NCBI GenBank assembly: GCA_965219545.1
Contig: CBDCNX010000002.1
Coordinates: forward strand, 1 to 64,000
Source: JAGQZY01 sp965219545
GTDB taxonomy: Bacteria > Bdellovibrionota > Bdellovibrionia > Bdellovibrionales > JAGQZY01
Length of the DNA: 64,000 bases
Direction: 5' to 3'
The translations under genes and the position numbers were made by a program. The notes below the pieces were generated by a model that did no database searches, was not told where the DNA came from, and saw only the letters and a list, made by a program, of their open reading frames with translations. Of the stretch, positions 52,954 to 62,096 are shown in pieces (within the stretch, counting starts at the first letter, position 1; every line of letters starts with the position of its first letter).

Positions 52954-53949
52954 CTATTGACAGACAAAATAGAAAAGGCAATCGGAAGCGGCAATGTCCA
53001 CCCGGGTGGTTGCCATGAAAAGAGTCATGGGGGTTTTTGGATAAAGTCTTCCCTGTCTTATGGAAAAATACTCACTGACATTTTGTTTTTGATCGGCACT
53101 TCTCACCCGAAGAACAGAGGATTTTTCCGAATCCATCCATCCCAGAAATTCATTGGTTCCTATGGCGACAGAGTTCAAAGACTCAATGTCACTCCTTATG
53201 GTAATATCCTTACCATTCAGGGGACTCTCATCATGACCCACCTGACTTTGAGCAACCAGTTCCAGACGCAGGGGGTTTTGAAAAATTGACATTTTCCCTG
53301 AATCTTCAAATAAATTTTTCTTGAGAAAGTATTTTTCAATCCCCTCCATAGCCACATCAAAAGATTTTGGATCTTTACTGCCACCCACTTCAACCGTGAT
53401 AACAGGACATTTGAAGTTTTGCTCCATAAGAGATCCCATTTGCAACTCAGAGACAATCAACATATCCACAAAAACCCCCGCCAATATCCGTTTTTCAGAA
53501 CTGTGACCATAGGAGATGGCAAAAGAGGAGCTAAAACCGGAAGTGTTATGCATATCAACCACCGATTCAGAATGATTTTCATGAATACATTTCAGCATGG
53601 CCCGGGCCAAACGACCCTGGGAATCATTATAAGGGGGATTGAAACAACGATTGAGATCCCTCTTGCCCGGAATATAACGGTGAAAAAAAAGAGGCTCCGT
53701 TAAAGCCGCTTCAACACCTCCAAGAATTATCACAATATTGACAAGTGGTTTTTTTCCCCTCCTGAGCCACTGATGAACCGCTCTGAACCCGGAAGACTCA
53801 TTACCGTGAGAAAGAGTGACAAGAACACGGGTTCTGGATTCATCCTCCCCTGACAGATGAATAACTGCTGGCCCCTTCAGATTCCTTAAAAAATCCCTAT
53901 GGTCAAAGGCAATATCTTCCGGCTTTGGAGTTTTTAAAAAAGTCAACAC
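52954..53949 (-). CDS. Succinylglutamate desuccinylase/aspartoacylase family zinc hydrolase
   Basis: Zinc carboxypeptidase-fold enzyme that removes acyl groups from an amino acid or peptide. Metal and active-site motifs: LVTLSHGNESSG (His, Glu), GKRDLNRCFN (Arg pair) and VVDMHNTSGFS (His). The GTG start at 53949 overlaps the stop of the upstream GCS2 gene (GTGTTGA), giving 331 residues; the frame is open further up. Ends 20 bp from the IS66 target repeat, so the insertion missed the gene. Paired with GCS2 it may act on a gamma-glutamyl compound (inference). Confidence 0.82.
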   Translation of the reverse strand: MLTFLKTPKPEDIAFDHRDFLRNLKGPAVIHLSGEDESRTRVLVTLSHGNESSGFRAVHQWLRRGKKPLVNIVIILGGVEAALTEPLFFHRYIPGKRDLNRCFNPPYNDSQGRLARAMLKCIHENHSESVVDMHNTSGFSSSFAISYGHSSEKRILAGVFVDMLIVSELQMGSLMEQNFKCPVITVEVGGSKDPKSFDVAMEGIEKYFLKKNLFEDSGKMSIFQNPLRLELVAQSQVGHDESPLNGKDITIRSDIESLNSVAIGTNEFLGWMDSEKSSVLRVRSADQKQNVSEYFSIRQGRLYPKTPMTLFMATTRVDIAASDCLFYFVCQ

Positions 53950-55400
53950 CAGGAAACCACCGGCTGATCTGTCATTATATTGTTTTGATAATCCCCCAAC
54001 ATACGGTAACAGGATTCTTCCACTGAACACTTTTGACGATAATGTTCAAAACAATGGATCTGCCAACGGGATCCGGTGATTTGTTTTTCAAAACGCTGTT
54101 CAATAATTTTCCAAAGTCTGTCAATATCTTTTTTATCCGATTCCAATTGTTTTAAACCCTCACGGGCTATGGGGAAAAACTCCTCAATAATATCAAGGAT
54201 GGATCTCTCCTCCAGACATCCCCTTTCCCTGTTGGGCCAGACGAGTTTTGCCTCCAGACCCTGTTGGGCTCCACGGTAAAAATTATAATCGACAAAACGA
54301 AACGGAAGCCTGGCCGTGTAATAATCCATAACATCGGCAAGACCAAGAGTCAGCCCAATGGCAAAAACCCCGTTAGCCAGCATATCAAGAACAGTGGGAC
54401 CTGCGGGAAGGCTGCGAAATTCAATCCTCAAATGCCCATCATCCCCCGGAGCGTAAACAGCCCGATTCCAGGACCAGACAGTTCCATGATGCAAACGCAA
54501 TTCGGGAAGGGATGAAGAATCCGTTTCATCGTAAAGGACAGGAATCAGGGGTTCATAGAGAGCCACGTTTTCAGCAAACAATTCCCAGGCTTCTTTTCTG
54601 ACCCAACCCTGTCCAAACGAAACCCGGGCCGGTTGTCTCCAATGCAGGTCCCCATGGTCCCGAAAATCAATACTCTGTTTAAAAAGGGCAATGCGGGATT
54701 CCTGCCAAAGTCGATGTCCAATGACCAGGGGGGAGTTGGCGGACAGGGCTAAAAGCAGAGGGGCTGTCAACTGAACCCCATTAAAATAATCGGCAAAGCG
54801 GTCTGCGGGAATCCGAAGATGCACCTGAAAGGACGTGTTGGCCCCTTCCACTGAAATCCCCCTGCCTTCAAGAACCAGAGGATCTTTCCCGTCAATATTA
54901 ATCCTGTAGTTTTTATGACTTTCACCGCAGAGTCCCTTTTTCAAAGCGTGATAGCGAGCCTGGTTGGTCATAAACTTTTCGGTCAAATGACATTTTTTGA
55001 GAGTGGGAAGAATTCCAATGGGAATAACACGGGCTCCAAAATCCATGGCATATTTTTTAAGTTCATCCAGAAGATGACGCATTTCTTTTTCCATAAGGGC
55101 AAAAGGGGAAGTTCCTTTGGAATTTACAGGATTCAGATTGAGTTCCAGATTGTAACGATTGATCTCCGGAGTGAAACAGGGATTATTTGCAAGTTCAAGG
55201 ATTTGCTCATTAACACAGGCCGGTTCATATTTATCATCAACAAGGTACACTTCAAGCTCTGCTCCGAGACTGAAAAATCTGGAATTAAATGAAGGTTTTT
55301 TGATTTGCTCCCTCAATTGTTCCAACTGGTCATTCAGACGTTTGGAAAACTTCTGACAGTTATCAGTGGTAAAATTTTTTAACTCAAGAGATTGACCCAT
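53943..55400 (-). CDS. Glutamate-cysteine ligase-like carboxylate-amine ligase (GCS2 family)
   Basis: 485 residues. ATP-dependent coupling of glutamate to an amine. GAELEVYLVD (Glu ligands of Mg), LELNLNPV, SFQVHLRIP, ALSANSPLV, HHGTVWSWNRAVY and LRIEFRSLPAGPT are the GCS2 strand and loop motifs. Whether it makes gamma-glutamylcysteine or another product is not clear; the family (YbdK type) is broad. The glutaredoxin gene at 33679 shows that glutathione chemistry is likely present. Translationally coupled to the hydrolase downstream. Confidence 0.82.
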   Translation of the reverse strand: MGQSLELKNFTTDNCQKFSKRLNDQLEQLREQIKKPSFNSRFFSLGAELEVYLVDDKYEPACVNEQILELANNPCFTPEINRYNLELNLNPVNSKGTSPFALMEKEMRHLLDELKKYAMDFGARVIPIGILPTLKKCHLTEKFMTNQARYHALKKGLCGESHKNYRINIDGKDPLVLEGRGISVEGANTSFQVHLRIPADRFADYFNGVQLTAPLLLALSANSPLVIGHRLWQESRIALFKQSIDFRDHGDLHWRQPARVSFGQGWVRKEAWELFAENVALYEPLIPVLYDETDSSSLPELRLHHGTVWSWNRAVYAPGDDGHLRIEFRSLPAGPTVLDMLANGVFAIGLTLGLADVMDYYTARLPFRFVDYNFYRGAQQGLEAKLVWPNRERGCLEERSILDIIEEFFPIAREGLKQLESDKKDIDRLWKIIEQRFEKQITGSRWQIHCFEHYRQKCSVEESCYRMLGDYQNNIMTDQPVVSWC

Positions 55401-55435
55401 TGTCTTTCCTTTTTATCACTTCATATATACTCATA

Positions 55436-55502
55436 TATACCTGTCCTGTTTGAATTTTCGGTTTCTCTTGAAACAGCCAAAAATTCAAACACGATCAGTA
55501 TA
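55436..55502. repeat. Family-1 repeat, shortened copy (about 67 bp)
   Basis: TATACCTGTCCTGTTTGAAT at the left, TTCAAACACGATCAGTATA at the right. It lies between the GCS2 and SDR genes. Confidence 0.75.
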
Positions 55503-55543
55503 GATTATTTGTTTTTATCAGAACTCATAACACCAACTCAAGA

Positions 55544-56266
55544 CTAAAGTGATATCCCACCATCAATGTTGATAACAGCTCCGGTGATCCACTGGGAATC
55601 CTCTTTACAAAGCTGCTCGGCCATAAAAGCGATATCCTCGGGGCGACCTGTCCGCCCCAGGGGCTGGGCTTTTTGTAATTGTCTGTAAAGGGACTGATCT
55701 TCTGGCCCTTCATCCCCAAAGTAAGAATGGATGGGGGTGTCCACAATCCCCGGACAAATGACATTGGCGTTAATCCCATGGAGGGCTCCTTCAAGGGCCA
55801 GACTCAGTGTCCAGTTATTCATGGCCGCTTTAAGAGCCGAATAAGCGGCGGCTTCAGGAATGGGTTTAACGGCCAGAGTGGATGAAATATTGACAATGGA
55901 GCCTTTACTTTCCTTAAGCCGGGGCCAAAGCAAACGGGTCAGACGAACAGAGCCCATAAGGTTACTGTTATAGTGAATGTCCCATACTTTATCCTCATCC
56001 TCTTCCAGGGAACAGGGATGATAAACACCCGCATTATTCACCAGGGCATGAAGAGGTGATAAAATCCGGTCTTTTAAATTTTTTATGGCCTGCGGGTCTG
56101 TGAGATCACAGACAAGAACCTGTGTGTTTTTGAATTCTTCATTGATTTTTTCAAGCTTGTCCTGCCGACGGGCCAGCATAAGAACCTGCCAACCCTTTTT
56201 GGAAAAAACCTGAACCATTGTTTTGCCAATACCGGAACTGGCTCCACTGATAAGAACTCTTTTCAT
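55544..56266 (-). CDS. Short-chain dehydrogenase/reductase
   Basis: 240 residues, classical SDR. NAD(P) site SGASSGIG, NNAGVY, catalytic Ser in VNISSTLAV, and YSALKAA (Tyr/Lys). The C-terminal GAVINIDGGISL is typical. Arg-Arg after strand 2 (MLARRQDK) suggests NADPH. Substrate unknown. Confidence 0.9.
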   Translation of the reverse strand: MKRVLISGASSGIGKTMVQVFSKKGWQVLMLARRQDKLEKINEEFKNTQVLVCDLTDPQAIKNLKDRILSPLHALVNNAGVYHPCSLEEDEDKVWDIHYNSNLMGSVRLTRLLWPRLKESKGSIVNISSTLAVKPIPEAAAYSALKAAMNNWTLSLALEGALHGINANVICPGIVDTPIHSYFGDEGPEDQSLYRQLQKAQPLGRTGRPEDIAFMAEQLCKEDSQWITGAVINIDGGISL

Positions 56267-56787
56267 TTTAAAACCCCTTTTCCTAATGAAATACCGATCC
56301 TATCGAATTTTTTCAAGGTGGCCTACTTAACTGTGCCTGATTCCCAGTTCATTTTGAAATGTTTATTTTTATTATGAAATTTTTACAATCCAATTGTATT
56401 TTTTTCAAAAAAACAAAACCATGAAAAGCAGAGGATGAAGTCGAACAACGGATACAACCATACCGGGACAAACCAGAGCCAATGTGTGAGTATTTTTGAT
56501 ACATGAGTTGAATTCTCAAACCAAATACAAACCCAAACCGAAATAAACCTGAGTGATTGCGGTAAAATAAAATATACTGAGTTTTGTTTGAATTTTCCGG
56601 TTTCCTGATAAAGTCAATAGCTTTAAAGAGTGTATTATACATACAAATTACTGAAATCATTTATCTTTTTGATATAAAAACTCAGATAAAACTTAACTTC
56701 TTATCAGGTACTCCTACAAACTCCCTTGTTTTTCTTTCCCCACTCAGGTAGTAGAATCAACAAATCACTTTCACAGAGGAGAAAAAT
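56267..56787. other. 521-bp intergenic region with a decayed family-1 repeat
   Basis: 56572-56640 (TATACTGAGTTTTGTTTGAA ... GTGTATTATA) is a diverged family-1 copy. The rest is AT-rich with no gene recognised. AGAGGAG at 56774-56780 is the ribosome site of the next gene; promoters for both flanking genes must lie here. Confidence 0.5.
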
Positions 56788-58746
56788 ATGAATCGGACAC
56801 TTTGTTTTTTTATTGCTTTTATTTTATTAATTCCAAATACATTTGGAAGATACACAGAACAGGAACTCAGGGAAATCTGGAGAAAAACAGGATTCCGTCT
56901 GGAATTTGTTCTTTTACATATGAGGGAATACTGCCACACATCGGAAAAGCAATTTGTTGCCTGTATGACAAACCTTCACTGGTTGCTTTCCAATGTGGAC
57001 CAGGATAATCCCCGGGAATTACGGATTTCTGATTCCAACACACTGGATGTTGTTCCCTATTCCAAAGAAACCAAAACCTATGACGAACTTGTGGCACTTG
57101 AAAATGAACGCAGGGAGTCTTTTCTTAGGTTCTTTCACTCACAACAAAGTAAAAATGATAGTCCACGGACTTTTGCCTCCATTGAAGGATTTGATAGTCT
57201 TTTAAATTTTGCCGCCACCCTGATTAGAAATCACATTCCCACAGAAAATGAACCTTATTTTATGGGCCGGTTTTTTAACCACTTAGTGAAAAAATCCATC
57301 GACCCCTACGCCTCTTTACAGCCTTCTGTAATGTTGAGAAACAGTCCCAAAAACTATGAGGGTATAGGAGTCAATGCCACCAAATACAAGACAGATAATG
57401 AAAGACTTAATGGTGGCATTGCAGTTAATCCCTTTAAAGGTTCACCCGCCCGGTCCGCCGGTCTTAAAAGAGGGGATATTATTTTAGCCATTGACGGCCT
57501 GTCTGTTAAAGAAGAATCCATCGAAGCAAGTATTGACAGAATGAGAGGACCCAGAGAAACCAAGATGGAACTGACTATCAATAGTTTTTGTGACAATGAC
57601 AATGACAATGACAATGACAATAATGAAAAAATCATCTCTGTGATTCGTGAGCCAGTCTCTTATTCCTCAAACATAATAAAAGACAGTCGTTTTGTAAGCC
57701 TCCGTCAACAGGAGTCCATGGGTTGTCAGCCGTCTTCTTCCTCCAAAGGCCCCCAGGCCCTTTATGTTCCATTGAAATCCTTTATGCCTTCAAAAATCAA
57801 AGGAGGGGAACTCCATTTATGTAAAGAATTCGTCGAATTACAGAAAATGGATTTGGGAAATGCCGACAGCCGTGGAATGATTGTTGATCTCAGGGGAAAT
57901 AGAGGCGGTAACCTTTTTGGAATCCTGTGTGTATTAAACACAATCATCCCCGGAACAGATCTTCTATTGAAAGGAATACCCATCAAATCCGGTGAACTTT
58001 CCGGGGAAGCAGAAACATTTTATCATTTTACCAATGCCGGTCTCATTGATCTGAATAACCCTTTCGGTCGTCCCATTAACCCAAACCACCCTTCACCAAT
58101 ACCCGTTTCCTACAATAGAAACATTATTGTCCTTGTGGACAGAGGCTCTACCAGTGCCTCTGAAGTCTTTGCGGGGACCCTACAGGATAAAAAGCGTGGT
58201 TGGGTGATTGGTGATCGCACTTTTGGCAAAGCCAGTATGCAGACGTTTGAACCTGTTGTTATTATACCTGGAATTCAAACTCAGGATACAACGCTTAATA
58301 TGGTCACAACAGTAGGTGTCTATACCCTGAACAGTGGACGGTTTATCCAGGATCATGGAATCACCCCCGACTTTTGGTTTTCCAACACAGGGGAACCCAT
58401 TGAGAACAGCCACATTTCCCGTGGACAAAATCTCCTTAATAACATTGGGATTGAAAACAGTCCGTGGAGACAAAATCGCCCCGATGAATTGGAGTATCTG
58501 AAAGACTGTGCGAATAACAATGGCACGTTGGACATGTTGGGTTCAGCTTTCAGAAAAAAAGCCCAAAGTGAAGAAAAATACAACCGACCTTTTGTGGCTA
58601 ATTATCCCCTTGAACTGGCAAAAGATATCTTAATGTGTTCACCTCCAGTGCAAGACTATCTTGTTCATTCAGAACTCTATGATCCTTCCAAAACTCCATT
58701 TTCCATCATAAAAAATGGTGAGGAGAAACCATTTAACTCACAGTAG
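56788..58746 (+). CDS. S41 family peptidase with PDZ domain, paralogue 2
   Basis: 652 residues, signal peptide MNRTLCFFIAFILLIPNTFG. Same architecture as 41959 and 58756: helical N-domain (CHTSEKQFVACMTNLHWLL), PDZ (GLKRGDIILAIDGLSV), core GMIVDLRGNRGG, VLVDRGSTSASEVFAGT with catalytic Ser, and GDRTFGKASMQT with Lys; tail WRQNRPDELEYL, NRPFVANYPLELAKDILMCS. In the PDZ domain a (GACAAT)5 tract (57592-57621) encodes Asp-Asn repeats, absent in the other two. Followed 9 bp later by paralogue 3. Confidence 0.88.
   Translation: MNRTLCFFIAFILLIPNTFGRYTEQELREIWRKTGFRLEFVLLHMREYCHTSEKQFVACMTNLHWLLSNVDQDNPRELRISDSNTLDVVPYSKETKTYDELVALENERRESFLRFFHSQQSKNDSPRTFASIEGFDSLLNFAATLIRNHIPTENEPYFMGRFFNHLVKKSIDPYASLQPSVMLRNSPKNYEGIGVNATKYKTDNERLNGGIAVNPFKGSPARSAGLKRGDIILAIDGLSVKEESIEASIDRMRGPRETKMELTINSFCDNDNDNDNDNNEKIISVIREPVSYSSNIIKDSRFVSLRQQESMGCQPSSSSKGPQALYVPLKSFMPSKIKGGELHLCKEFVELQKMDLGNADSRGMIVDLRGNRGGNLFGILCVLNTIIPGTDLLLKGIPIKSGELSGEAETFYHFTNAGLIDLNNPFGRPINPNHPSPIPVSYNRNIIVLVDRGSTSASEVFAGTLQDKKRGWVIGDRTFGKASMQTFEPVVIIPGIQTQDTTLNMVTTVGVYTLNSGRFIQDHGITPDFWFSNTGEPIENSHISRGQNLLNNIGIENSPWRQNRPDELEYLKDCANNNGTLDMLGSAFRKKAQSEEKYNRPFVANYPLELAKDILMCSPPVQDYLVHSELYDPSKTPFSIIKNGEEKPFNSQ
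57592..57621 (+). repeat. (GACAAT)5 hexanucleotide repeat in a coding region
   Basis: Five perfect GACAAT units encode alternating Asp-Asn inside S41 paralogue 2. Being a multiple of three, it can vary without loss of frame. Confidence 0.85.
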
Positions 58747-58755
58747 GGGAAAAAT

Positions 58756-60693
58756 TTGAATCGAATCACTCTTTTTTCCATTGTCTTTGTTTTTCTATTC
58801 CCAAAAATCTCTGCCAGAGAACTGACACAAGAGGAGCAGAGAAAATTGTGGATGGATACGGGATTTAATTTGGATTTCGTCCTTACAGAAATGAGACAGC
58901 ATTGCTGCCTCTCTGAAAAAAATTTCAGTGCCTGCATGATAGGACTTGATTGGTTATTCTCAAATGCAAATAAAGACAACCCCCATGAATTACAAATTTC
59001 CGATTCCGGAAAATTGGAAGTTGTTCCCCTCTCTGAGAAAAAGAACTTTGAAAACCTTGACGAGTTTATTGCATCAAAAAACAAGCGTAGAGAATCCTTT
59101 CAGAAATTCTTTCAGTCAAAAACCCATTCCGAAGATTCCGCCTTCAGCAAAAAGTTTGAAGAACTTTTACAACAAGGTGTTGATTTTATTGAAAGTCATG
59201 TTCCTGAAGAAAATCGAGCCCATTTTCTGGGTCGGTTTTACAATATTCTCTTAAAAGAATCCATTGATCCCTTTGCCTCTTTGTACCCCGTGGAATTTTT
59301 CAGGGAAATACCCCTGAAATATGAGGGGATAGGGGTCATGATGACCAAATACAAAACAGACGTTGAGTCTCTCCACGGGGGTCTTGTCATTCATCCCCTT
59401 GAAGGTTCACCGGCCCAATTGGCAGGTCTTAAAAGAGGAGATATCATTTTAGCCATTGATGACGTGCCTGTTAAAACAAAATCCCAGGAAGAAAATGACA
59501 AAAGAATCAGAGGCCCAAAAGAAACTCAGGTGGCACTGACTATTAACAGTATTTGTGAAAATGGGGAAAAGACCATCCGGGTGACCCGTAGAGCCGTCAA
59601 TCATTCTTTTGATCTGATAAAAGACAGTCGCTTTGTGAATCTCGTCCGGGAAGAGCCCCTGGACTGTCAGGACGACGGCCCTCCCCCCATCAGTACCAGG
59701 GTTTTTCAGGCTCTTTATATTCCTTTAAGATCTTTTTATCCTTCCAAAGGGAAAGATACTCTTCACTTGTGTCGTGAATTTATCCAATTACAACAGATCG
59801 ATTTACAAAGACACAGAAGCTTTGGAATGATTATTGATCTCCGGGGAAACACAGGTGGTGACTTAAAAACAGCCCTATGTATGCTAAACACCATCATTTA
59901 CGGAAACGATATTTTGTTGAAACAGATACCGGTCAATCATGGTGAGTCAACTGAAAAAAGTCCCTCTATTTCCTTTCATTTTACAAATGCCGGTGTGTTT
60001 ACAGTCAAAAAGTGGAATCCCCCCATCACAAAATTCGCATCCTATAACAAAAACATTGTTGTTCTTGTGGACGAGGCTTCAGCCAGTGCCTCTGAAATTT
60101 TTGCCGGTACCATACAGGACCTGAAGCGTGGCTGGGTGATTGGCAATCGCACTTTGGGTAAAGGAAGTGTACAGGAAGGCAAAATCTTCTTTTTGGAGGA
60201 AAACCCTCAATACAAAGAACTTCAACAGATCGAAACCACAGCCATTTATGTTCTCAACAGTGGACGATCCCCCCAGGGCCATGGAGTTATCCCTGATTTT
60301 CGTTTTTCCAACACAGGAGAACCCATTGAGGATGGACCTGACCGGGTTTCTTTTAGACGGAGGTTCCATATTAACAACATTGGTTTTGAAAGCAATCCAT
60401 GGGAACAAAATCGCCCTGATGAATTGGAAAAACTGAAAGCCTGTGTGAATAACAGCATTATGCTGGGTTCAATGTTCAGAAAAAGAGCCCAATGTGAAGA
60501 GAGATTCAATCGACCCTTTGTGGCCAATTATCCCCTTGAACTGGCAAAAGATATTTTAATGTGTTCACCCAGAGTTCCTCGTCTCCGTTTCCACCAGGAA
60601 TCATACGATCCCACGAAAACCCCATTTGCCGGACCCTATTATGACGGTAATGCCTCTTCTGACTTGGTACAAGCGGACTCTCAATCTCCCTAA
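58756..60693 (+). CDS. S41 family peptidase with PDZ domain, paralogue 3
   Basis: 645 residues. TTG start at 58756 with AGGGGA upstream, 9 bp after paralogue 2, so the two are co-transcribed. Signal peptide NRITLFSIVFVFLFPKISAR. PDZ GLKRGDIILAIDDVPV; core GMIIDLRGNTGG, VLVDEASASASEIFAGT (Ser), GNRTLGKGSVQ (Lys); tail WEQNRPDELEKL, NRPFVANYPLELAKDILMCS. Residue identity to paralogue 2 is high through the whole length, so tandem duplication is likely. The role is probably processing of exported or envelope proteins. Confidence 0.88.
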   Translation: MNRITLFSIVFVFLFPKISARELTQEEQRKLWMDTGFNLDFVLTEMRQHCCLSEKNFSACMIGLDWLFSNANKDNPHELQISDSGKLEVVPLSEKKNFENLDEFIASKNKRRESFQKFFQSKTHSEDSAFSKKFEELLQQGVDFIESHVPEENRAHFLGRFYNILLKESIDPFASLYPVEFFREIPLKYEGIGVMMTKYKTDVESLHGGLVIHPLEGSPAQLAGLKRGDIILAIDDVPVKTKSQEENDKRIRGPKETQVALTINSICENGEKTIRVTRRAVNHSFDLIKDSRFVNLVREEPLDCQDDGPPPISTRVFQALYIPLRSFYPSKGKDTLHLCREFIQLQQIDLQRHRSFGMIIDLRGNTGGDLKTALCMLNTIIYGNDILLKQIPVNHGESTEKSPSISFHFTNAGVFTVKKWNPPITKFASYNKNIVVLVDEASASASEIFAGTIQDLKRGWVIGNRTLGKGSVQEGKIFFLEENPQYKELQQIETTAIYVLNSGRSPQGHGVIPDFRFSNTGEPIEDGPDRVSFRRRFHINNIGFESNPWEQNRPDELEKLKACVNNSIMLGSMFRKRAQCEERFNRPFVANYPLELAKDILMCSPRVPRLRFHQESYDPTKTPFAGPYYDGNASSDLVQADSQSP

Positions 60694-60782
60694 GATAAAA
60701 GACCAGTCCATCACAGAACGATTACAGACTGAAAGATGCCAAAAGGCATACCAAAAATGAGTGACAATATAAAATATCCTGG

Positions 60783-60856
60783 TATACTAAAGATCATTTA
60801 TTTTTCATGCTATTTCCATAGAGAAATTCCATGAAAACTCAAACACGATCAGTATA
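60783..60856. repeat. Family-1 repeat, full 74-bp copy
   Basis: TATACTAAAGATCATTTATT at the left, CAAACACGATCAGTATA at the right, core CATAGAGAAATTCCATG. It ends 12 bp before the amidohydrolase ATG and covers its leader region. Confidence 0.85.
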
Positions 60857-60868
60857 CCATTGATTTTT

Positions 60869-62002
60869 ATGAAAAACTTTTTTCTTTTTTTACCTTTTTT
60901 GATTCTTTCCTGCACTCACACCGGAACCACTCCCCTTAAAATCTCCAAAAAACCCTCCATAAAAAAAACAAGTGAAAAAAATGACAGGCCCACACCCATG
61001 GCTGACTCTCATTTTCACGTCAGAAATTATATTCAGGAAGGTCTCACCCTTAAGGAAGTTTATAAAATCCTTTCAGAAAAAGGGATAAAAAGAGCCGCAG
61101 TCTTTGGAATCCCTTTGCAACAAAGATGGGATATGACAACGGAGGTCTCTCCAAGCTACTATCTCCACGATGATCAGCACCTGTACTACTACAGTGCCAT
61201 TGATGCAATGATTGCCTCAGAATATCAGTCTCTTCCAAAACCCCGGAAAGAGGTTTTTGACCCCATGATTGTCGGATTTAATCCCACTGACGGTCGGGCT
61301 GTGGATCATATAAAAAATATGCTTCTTAAATTTCCAAACACTTTCACCGGAATTGGTGAATTTAGCATTAAAAAAGAAGTTGTTTCCGGGAAAATTATCG
61401 GAGGTGTTGCCAATATCGAAGATCCTGCTCTTGGAAGAATCCTGAAATTTGCTGAAGAAGTCGGACTCGTTGTTATCATCCACTGTGACATTGATGCCAT
61501 GATCTCCAACAACCAGAACGAACCCACTTATCTGAGTTCCCTGGAAAAACTCTTTATGAAACATCGAAAGACAAAAATATGGACCCATACAGGCTTGGGC
61601 CGCTATGTGAAAGCCAGACCCAGACACATCCAGTTTTTAAAACATCTTTTGTCCATCTCACCAAATCTTTATGTCGATATCTCCTGGACGGAAGTAGCCA
61701 AACAGTTTTTTAAAAACCAACATCTTAAACCCCAGTGGAGGGATTTTTTAAAAAATTACTCAAAAAAAATCATTTTTGGTTCAGACATTGTAGCCCCCTC
61801 TTTATCCAAATACGAAGAAGTTCTACATTTTTATCAAAGAATATGGAAAGAAATACCTGAAGAGGCTGTTAAAGACATACCTATGGTAATTACAAAAAAC
61901 TATTTGACAAAGCCCGATCAGAAGTTCGACTTTGGGAGAAAAAAAACCTTAACCCTTAAAAACCTGCAAATTATGAAACCAATGATTCCTTTATTGAGCT
62001 AA
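60869..62002 (+). CDS. Exported amidohydrolase-type lipoprotein
   Basis: 377 residues from ATG 60869 (MKNFFLFLPFLILSC, lipobox Cys at 15). The mature protein has metal-dependent hydrolase marks: ADSHFHV (HxH), VIIHCDID, WTHTGLG, LYVDISW and FGSDIV (Asp). This is the Amidohydro_2 / TatD-like TIM-barrel pattern. A periplasmic lipoprotein location is unusual for the fold. Substrate unknown. Start region is within 12 bp of a repeat and lacks a strong ribosome site. Confidence 0.75.
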   Translation: MKNFFLFLPFLILSCTHTGTTPLKISKKPSIKKTSEKNDRPTPMADSHFHVRNYIQEGLTLKEVYKILSEKGIKRAAVFGIPLQQRWDMTTEVSPSYYLHDDQHLYYYSAIDAMIASEYQSLPKPRKEVFDPMIVGFNPTDGRAVDHIKNMLLKFPNTFTGIGEFSIKKEVVSGKIIGGVANIEDPALGRILKFAEEVGLVVIIHCDIDAMISNNQNEPTYLSSLEKLFMKHRKTKIWTHTGLGRYVKARPRHIQFLKHLLSISPNLYVDISWTEVAKQFFKNQHLKPQWRDFLKNYSKKIIFGSDIVAPSLSKYEEVLHFYQRIWKEIPEEAVKDIPMVITKNYLTKPDQKFDFGRKKTLTLKNLQIMKPMIPLLS

Positions 62003-62004
62003 TT

Positions 62005-62078
62005 TATACTGAAGACCATTTGTTTTTCATGTGACTTTCATAGAGAAATTCCATGAAAATTCAAACCAGATCAGTATA
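62005..62078. repeat. Family-1 repeat, full 74-bp copy
   Basis: TATACTGAAGACCATTTGTT at the left, TTCAAACCAGATCAGTATA at the right. It lies directly after the amidohydrolase stop and 18 bp before ilvA. Confidence 0.85.
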
Positions 62079-62096
62079 ATTTAAGGAGACTAACCT

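Noticed and set aside
56349..56660. 103-residue minus-strand frame upstream of the S41 pair
   Set aside because: Overlaps a diverged repeat, has no ribosome site and no recognisable protein pattern.
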